Shown: one piece after another, positions 22,065-25,278 of the stretch
Layout of the letters: the number at the start of each line of letters is the position of its first letter
Position numbering within the stretch: the first letter of the stretch is position 1
Source: an uncultured Eubacteriales bacterium
Lineage (GTDB): Bacteria; Bacillota; Clostridia; Oscillospirales; Oscillospiraceae
Assembly: GCA_900550585.1 (NCBI GenBank)
Contig: URST01000019.1
Coordinates: forward strand, 1-25,278
Length of the DNA: 25,278 nucleotides
Direction of reading: 5' to 3'
The notes under the pieces: model-generated
What the model was told of the DNA's origin: nothing
Seen by the model: only the letters and a program-made list of their open reading frames with translations
Database searches by the model: none
Translations under genes and position numbers: made by a program

Positions 22065-23753
22065 ATGAACGACAACTGGATATTTTCCGATATTCCCTAC
22101 ACCCGCCCGGACGTGGAGGCCCTTCAGGCCCGGTACGACGACCTGACCCGCCGGGCCAGGTCCGCCGCCGCGGCTGAGGATCTTCTGCAGGTGGTGCGGG
22201 AGCGGGACGCGCTGCAGCAGGAGGTCTGCCTGTACCAGAGCATCGCCACCATCCGCGCCTTCCATGACGTGACCGATGCGTTTTACCAGCAGGAGATGCA
22301 GGAGACTCTCCCCCGGTTGGAGACACTGGACAGCCAGTCTCTGGCCATGGCCATCGCGGAGAGCCCCTTTGCCCCGGCGGTGGACGCGGCCTTTGGCCCC
22401 CAGCTGCGGGTGCTCCTGACTCTGGATCACCGGCTCCACGCCGGAGGAAAGGAGCTCCAGGCCCGGATCGCCCAGCTTTCGGCCCAATATCAGCAGCGGA
22501 TCGCCGCGGCAAAATATCAGATCCAGGGCGAGACCCTCAGCGGCGGTCAGCTGCGGGCCGCCATGGCCAGCCCCGACCGCAGCCGCCGCAGGGCGGCCTT
22601 CGAGGCACAGATGCAGACGATGCTGGACCAGGCGGATGTTCTGGAGTCCCTTTTGCGGGAGCTGGTCCATGCCCGGAACGATCTGGCCCGGGCCAACGGG
22701 TTTGATAATTTTGCCGACTACGGCGACCTGTCTCATATGCGTCTGGGCTACGGCAGAAAAGAGCTGGATGCTTTCTGCAGTCAGGTGCAGGCCCACATCA
22801 CCCCCATTTATCTGCGGCTGCAGGAGGAGCAGCGCCGGCGTCTGGGCGTGGAAGCACTCATGCCCTATGACCGCCCCCTGGTCTTCCCGGCGGGCAACGC
22901 CGTGCCGGTGGCGGCGGCGGAGCTGCCCCGGGCCGCCCAGCGGATGTATCATGCCCTCAGCCCCGAGGCGGGCGCCTTCTTTGACGAGATGGTCCGCCAC
23001 GGTCTGCTGGATGTGGAGGGCTCTCCCAACAAGATCGCGGGGATGGGCTTCTGCGACCAGCTGGGCGCCCCCTATCGGATGCCCTTCGTCTTTGCCAACT
23101 GCGACGGCACCGCCAGCGATGTCGCCGTCTATACCCACGAGCTGGGCCACGGGCTTCAGGGGTATCTTTCCATCCGGAGCCAGCCGGTGACCGACTATGT
23201 CGGTCTCAGCCCCGATCTGGCCGAGGTCCATTCCAAGACCATGGAGCTTCTGAGCCAACCCTATGCCCGGGATTTCTTCGGGGAGCAGGCCGGGCAGTTT
23301 TTGACCGAGCACCGCTACGGCTTCATCAAGGAGCTGTGCGCCTTCTGCTCCATCCACACCTTTGAGACGTGGCTCTACGAGCACCCGGACGCCTCTCTGG
23401 CGGAATGGGCGGAGATGTTTGACCGCACGGAAAAGTCCTTTGGCCGGGGACTGAACAGCGAGCTCTGGCGGCAGCAGATGCTGGCAGGCTGTGACCTGTT
23501 TGCCAACACGCCCCTGTATATGTTCCCCCGCTATGTGGTGAGCTACGCCCTCTCCATCGTCTGCGCCCAGCAGCTCAAGGCCGCCTATGATGCAGACCCC
23601 GCCGACGGCTGGGCCAGGTATCACGCCCTGTGCGCCTCCGGCGGCAGCAAGCCCTATGCCGAAACTCTGGCCGCCGCCGGTCTGCCCCTCCCCTATGTCC
23701 CCGGCGTGGTGGAGGGTATCGCCCGGTCGCTGGAGCAGGCGTTTTGGGGATAA
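22065..23753 (+). CDS. M3-family oligoendopeptidase (PepF/thimet type)
   Basis: A 562-residue cytoplasmic zinc peptidase that cuts short peptides. Active-site HELGH at 358-362 and, 25 residues on, Glu387 in DLAEVHSK, the third zinc ligand in this family. The preceding ANCDGTASDVAVYTHELGHGLQG stretch is the family signature, and the C-terminal YMFPRYVVSYALS is also typical. No signal peptide. ATG 22065 is chosen because AAGGAG lies about 7 bases upstream; the frame extends 14 codons further left without support. Codon choice looks different from the flanking genes: more CTT, CTC, TTT and TCT, fewer CTG. Together with the flanking repeats this suggests a separate origin. It has its own promoter and no partner gene. 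Confidence 0.93.
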   Translation: MNDNWIFSDIPYTRPDVEALQARYDDLTRRARSAAAAEDLLQVVRERDALQQEVCLYQSIATIRAFHDVTDAFYQQEMQETLPRLETLDSQSLAMAIAESPFAPAVDAAFGPQLRVLLTLDHRLHAGGKELQARIAQLSAQYQQRIAAAKYQIQGETLSGGQLRAAMASPDRSRRRAAFEAQMQTMLDQADVLESLLRELVHARNDLARANGFDNFADYGDLSHMRLGYGRKELDAFCSQVQAHITPIYLRLQEEQRRRLGVEALMPYDRPLVFPAGNAVPVAAAELPRAAQRMYHALSPEAGAFFDEMVRHGLLDVEGSPNKIAGMGFCDQLGAPYRMPFVFANCDGTASDVAVYTHELGHGLQGYLSIRSQPVTDYVGLSPDLAEVHSKTMELLSQPYARDFFGEQAGQFLTEHRYGFIKELCAFCSIHTFETWLYEHPDASLAEWAEMFDRTEKSFGRGLNSELWRQQMLAGCDLFANTPLYMFPRYVVSYALSIVCAQQLKAAYDADPADGWARYHALCASGGSKPYAETLAAAGLPLPYVPGVVEGIARSLEQAFWG

Positions 23754-23798
23754 GCTCCGCCGCGCCGTTGGATCTGCACACAGAGGACCCTTCCGGTA

Positions 23799-23822
23799 TC
23801 AGCTCCACAAAAAGAAAGAGAC
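23799..23822 (+). repeat. Direct repeat copy 2 of the tmRNA 3' end
   Basis: Matches 21867-21890 at 21 of 24 positions, differing at positions 11, 17 and 20. It runs into the left arm of the terminator at 23809-23848, exactly as copy 1 runs into the tmRNA terminator. The T-arm upstream of copy 1 is not repeated here. Confidence 0.5.
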
Positions 23823-23848
23823 ACACGAACGTGTGTCTCTTTCTTTTT
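23809..23848. terminator. Bidirectional terminator between the peptidase and endolysin genes
   Basis: 18-bp perfect stem (23809-23826 with 23831-23848), GAAC loop, A run left and T run right; serves the rightward peptidase gene and the leftward lysis operon. Confidence 0.9.
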
Positions 23849-23859
23849 GATGGGATACC

Positions 23860-24657
23860 TTATACCCCCAGCAGCCTGCCCCAGGTGCCCTTACCGGCGA
23901 TGCCGTCGGCGCCCAGACTGTACCTGGTCTGGAACTGTTTCAGCGCCGCCTCGGTACCCGCGCCGAAGTCGCCGTCCGCACCAGCAGCGCCGCAGTCGAA
24001 GCCGTAGGCGGTCAGCGCCGCCTGCAGCGTACGCACATCGCCGCCGGACATACCCCGGCGCAGGATGCGCGCGGCCACCTGCACCGTCTCCGCCTGCGCC
24101 GGGGCCATGGCGGGGACGCTCTCTCCCTCCGCGAACGCCACATCCAGTGCCTTGCACAGGCCCTCGGCGATGCGCTCGCCGATGACGGTGGTGTTGGCGA
24201 TGATCCACTCCGCCACGCGGGGCACATCGTGGAAATCCACCTCGATATACACCGTGGGCGCGGCGGGATGCTTCACCTCGTAGAGGCCCGGATACGCCCG
24301 CACCACGTCGGGAGTCCCCGGTGTCAGCGGCCCCAGCACATCCAGCACCGCCCGGCAGGCTTTGTACCCGGCGCTGTTTCTGTCTGCGTCATAGCAGAAG
24401 ATGTGCGTGCCGGTGGCCTTGCCGTTGGCGGCGTTGGTGTGGATGGGGACGTGCAGGTCAGCGCCGAATTTGTTGGACGCCGCCACGCGGTCAGCCATGG
24501 GTGCGTACTGCCCCACCATCACCTCCACGCCGGAGCGCTCCAGCGCCGCTTTGCAGGCCGCCGCGATGCGCCCGCACTGCACGTCCTCCGTGGTGCTGCC
24601 AACCGCATAGGTGTTGCGCCGCTGGTCGCTGGGCGACAGATACACGCGCTTGGCCAT
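23860..24657 (-). CDS. Phage-type N-acetylmuramoyl-L-alanine amidase (endolysin)
   Basis: A 265-residue peptidoglycan hydrolase: an amidase_3-like catalytic domain (about 3-175) and a peptidoglycan-binding domain (about 193-265, with GMSGGDVRTLQAALTAYGFD and DGDFGAGTEAALKQFQ). Candidate zinc or catalytic residues are Glu24, His73 in VPIHTNA and Glu139 in VYIEVDFHD. The usual first zinc histidine of PGHGG is missing; the start reads YLSPSDQ instead, as I recall for a group of amidases in phages of gut Firmicutes. No signal peptide, so it needs a holin. ATG 24657 follows GGAGGTG and lies 3 bases after the holin stop. Last gene of the lysis cassette. Confidence 0.9.
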   Translation of the reverse strand: MAKRVYLSPSDQRRNTYAVGSTTEDVQCGRIAAACKAALERSGVEVMVGQYAPMADRVAASNKFGADLHVPIHTNAANGKATGTHIFCYDADRNSAGYKACRAVLDVLGPLTPGTPDVVRAYPGLYEVKHPAAPTVYIEVDFHDVPRVAEWIIANTTVIGERIAEGLCKALDVAFAEGESVPAMAPAQAETVQVAARILRRGMSGGDVRTLQAALTAYGFDCGAAGADGDFGAGTEAALKQFQTRYSLGADGIAGKGTWGRLLGV

Positions 24658-24660
24658 GGC

Positions 24661-24876
24661 TCACACCTCCGCTTCGCAGCTTTTCTTGTACTGCGCCGTG
24701 GAGACGCCCAGCAGTGCGCCCAGCAGTGCCGCCACGGCGGAGATGGTCATGGCCACCTGTTCGGCGTAGGGCCAGCCCCAGACAGGCGCCAGCGCCACAT
24801 AGAAGGCGCTGAGCGCGGGCAGCACGATCATCACGATCCACTTCATCACATCGTAGACTTTATTATTCAGCTTCAT
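24661..24876 (-). CDS. Phage holin, Dp-1-like family
   Basis: A 71-residue protein with a polar start MKLNNKVYDVMKW and two membrane segments (about 12-29 and 41-60) separated by a WGWPYAEQ turn, closing with a Lys-rich tail. This is the layout of the Firmicutes Dp-1-type holins, which open the membrane so that the endolysin reaches the wall. AAAGGA precedes ATG 24876; the endolysin gene follows after 3 bases. Confidence 0.85.
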   Translation of the reverse strand: MKLNNKVYDVMKWIVMIVLPALSAFYVALAPVWGWPYAEQVAMTISAVAALLGALLGVSTAQYKKSCEAEV

Positions 24877-24906
24877 AGCATCGTTCCTTTCCGGCCTTCC
24901 GGCCTG

Positions 24907-25209
24907 TTACATCTTATGCATCGGCAGCTTCCGCACTTCCTCCATGACCCGCTTGGCGCTGCCGTTGCCGCCCATTTTTTCGTAGGGCGCGTACAGGTAA
25001 TCGTTGAGATTCTCGTACTCGTCCTGCGTGATGTACCCGCGGTCCACATACACCATGCCCAGATGCACGATGCGGTCGTGGGCCAGCCCCACCAGCATCT
25101 TCCGCTCCGCGTCTCCCTTGTCGACGCGCCGGGCCACCACGGCCCACAGGCCGCTGCTGGTCAGCACCGCCACCACCACGGGCACCGCGATCTGTGCCCA
25201 GATATCCAC
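24907..25209 (-). CDS. Phage lysis-cassette membrane protein, unknown function, GTG start
   Basis: A 100-residue protein with one N-terminal membrane segment (about 6-25) and a charged soluble part containing HLGMVYVDRGYITQDEYENL and YAPYEKMGGNGSAKRVMEEV, a sequence type I associate with clostridial prophages just before the holin. No named function is known to me; a holin partner or spanin-like accessory role is conceivable. The start is GTG 25209, 5 bases after AGGAGG; no ATG fits. The ribosome-binding site overlaps the end of the upstream reading frame. Confidence 0.8.
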   Translation of the reverse strand: MDIWAQIAVPVVVAVLTSSGLWAVVARRVDKGDAERKMLVGLAHDRIVHLGMVYVDRGYITQDEYENLNDYLYAPYEKMGGNGSAKRVMEEVRKLPMHKM

Positions 25210-25221
25210 ACGTTCACCTCC

Positions 25222-25278
25222 TTACAGCTCCGCCGACAGCAGGGACAGCGTACCGGCGCTGAGCACCGCGTCCGTCAT
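25222..25278 (-). CDS. 3' end of a further phage gene, cut by the window edge
   Basis: Nineteen codons in frame to a TAA at 25222-25224, ending SLLSAEL. The frame is open to the edge; the ATG at the very edge may or may not be its start. It lies directly before the lysis genes, where phages often place tail or fibre-associated genes. Function unknown. Confidence 0.45.
   Translation of the reverse strand: MTDAVLSAGTLSLLSAEL

Noticed and set aside
1..25278. CRISPR arrays, insertion sequences, rRNA or ordinary tRNA genes
   Set aside because: No regularly spaced repeats, no transposase motifs, and no tRNA or rRNA signatures other than the tmRNA were seen.

Overview
The window is a GC-rich stretch (roughly two-thirds G+C by eye) from an anaerobic Gram-positive bacterium, most likely a gut Clostridia member of the Oscillospiraceae type. 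Pointers are a CpI-like monomeric [FeFe] hydrogenase, type III pantothenate kinase beside an ECF S component, an M3 oligopeptidase, a PrdX-type prolyl-tRNA deacylase, a Firmicutes-type lysis cassette, strong SigA promoters with 17-bp spacers and very regular GC-hairpin terminators. The genus is an inference; no rRNA is present.

Layout, left to right. (1) 1-3063: end of a GltD-like flavoprotein overlapping hydA, a redox/hydrogen pair. (2) 3071-7880: an ECF-type membrane protein divergent from a Cys-rich Crp/Fnr regulator, a TauE/SafE permease, and a Na+/proline-type symporter divergent from a LysR regulator. (3) 7877-11343: cca and murC-prolyl-tRNA deacylase, divergent genes whose best promoters face each other. 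(4) 11365-12811: an MsmK/UgpC-type sugar ABC ATPase behind a long, highly folded 5' leader. (5) 12812-14328: a probable pantothenate transporter S component followed by coaX. (6) 14367-15482: galE. (7) 15494-19356: a minus-strand operon tetR - DUF998 membrane protein - propeller/metallopeptidase lipoprotein - Vat/CatB-like acetyltransferase, with ATGA overlaps at the first two junctions and a textbook palindromic operator at its promoter. (8) 19371-20332: a small membrane protein and a Nudix hydrolase. (9) 20370-21918: the trans-translation cluster smpB - peptidyl-prolyl isomerase - ssrA (tmRNA). (10) 21867-23822: a 1.9-kb segment with an M3 oligopeptidase whose codon use looks different, flanked by imperfect direct repeats of the tmRNA 3' end. 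(11) 23809-25278: a minus-strand phage lysis cassette (membrane protein, holin, amidase endolysin) running off the right edge.

Most worth a second look: the smpB reading frame has no ATG, GTG or TTG start in the right place and seems to begin at ACG; the TetR-controlled lipoprotein-metallopeptidase/acetyltransferase operon has no function I can name; the leader of the sugar ATPase gene looks like a cis-regulatory RNA; and the tmRNA 3' end is duplicated next to phage genes, which suggests an attachment site. All computed claims (pairing, spacing, identity) were made by eye; homology calls rest on recognised motifs, not on database searches.
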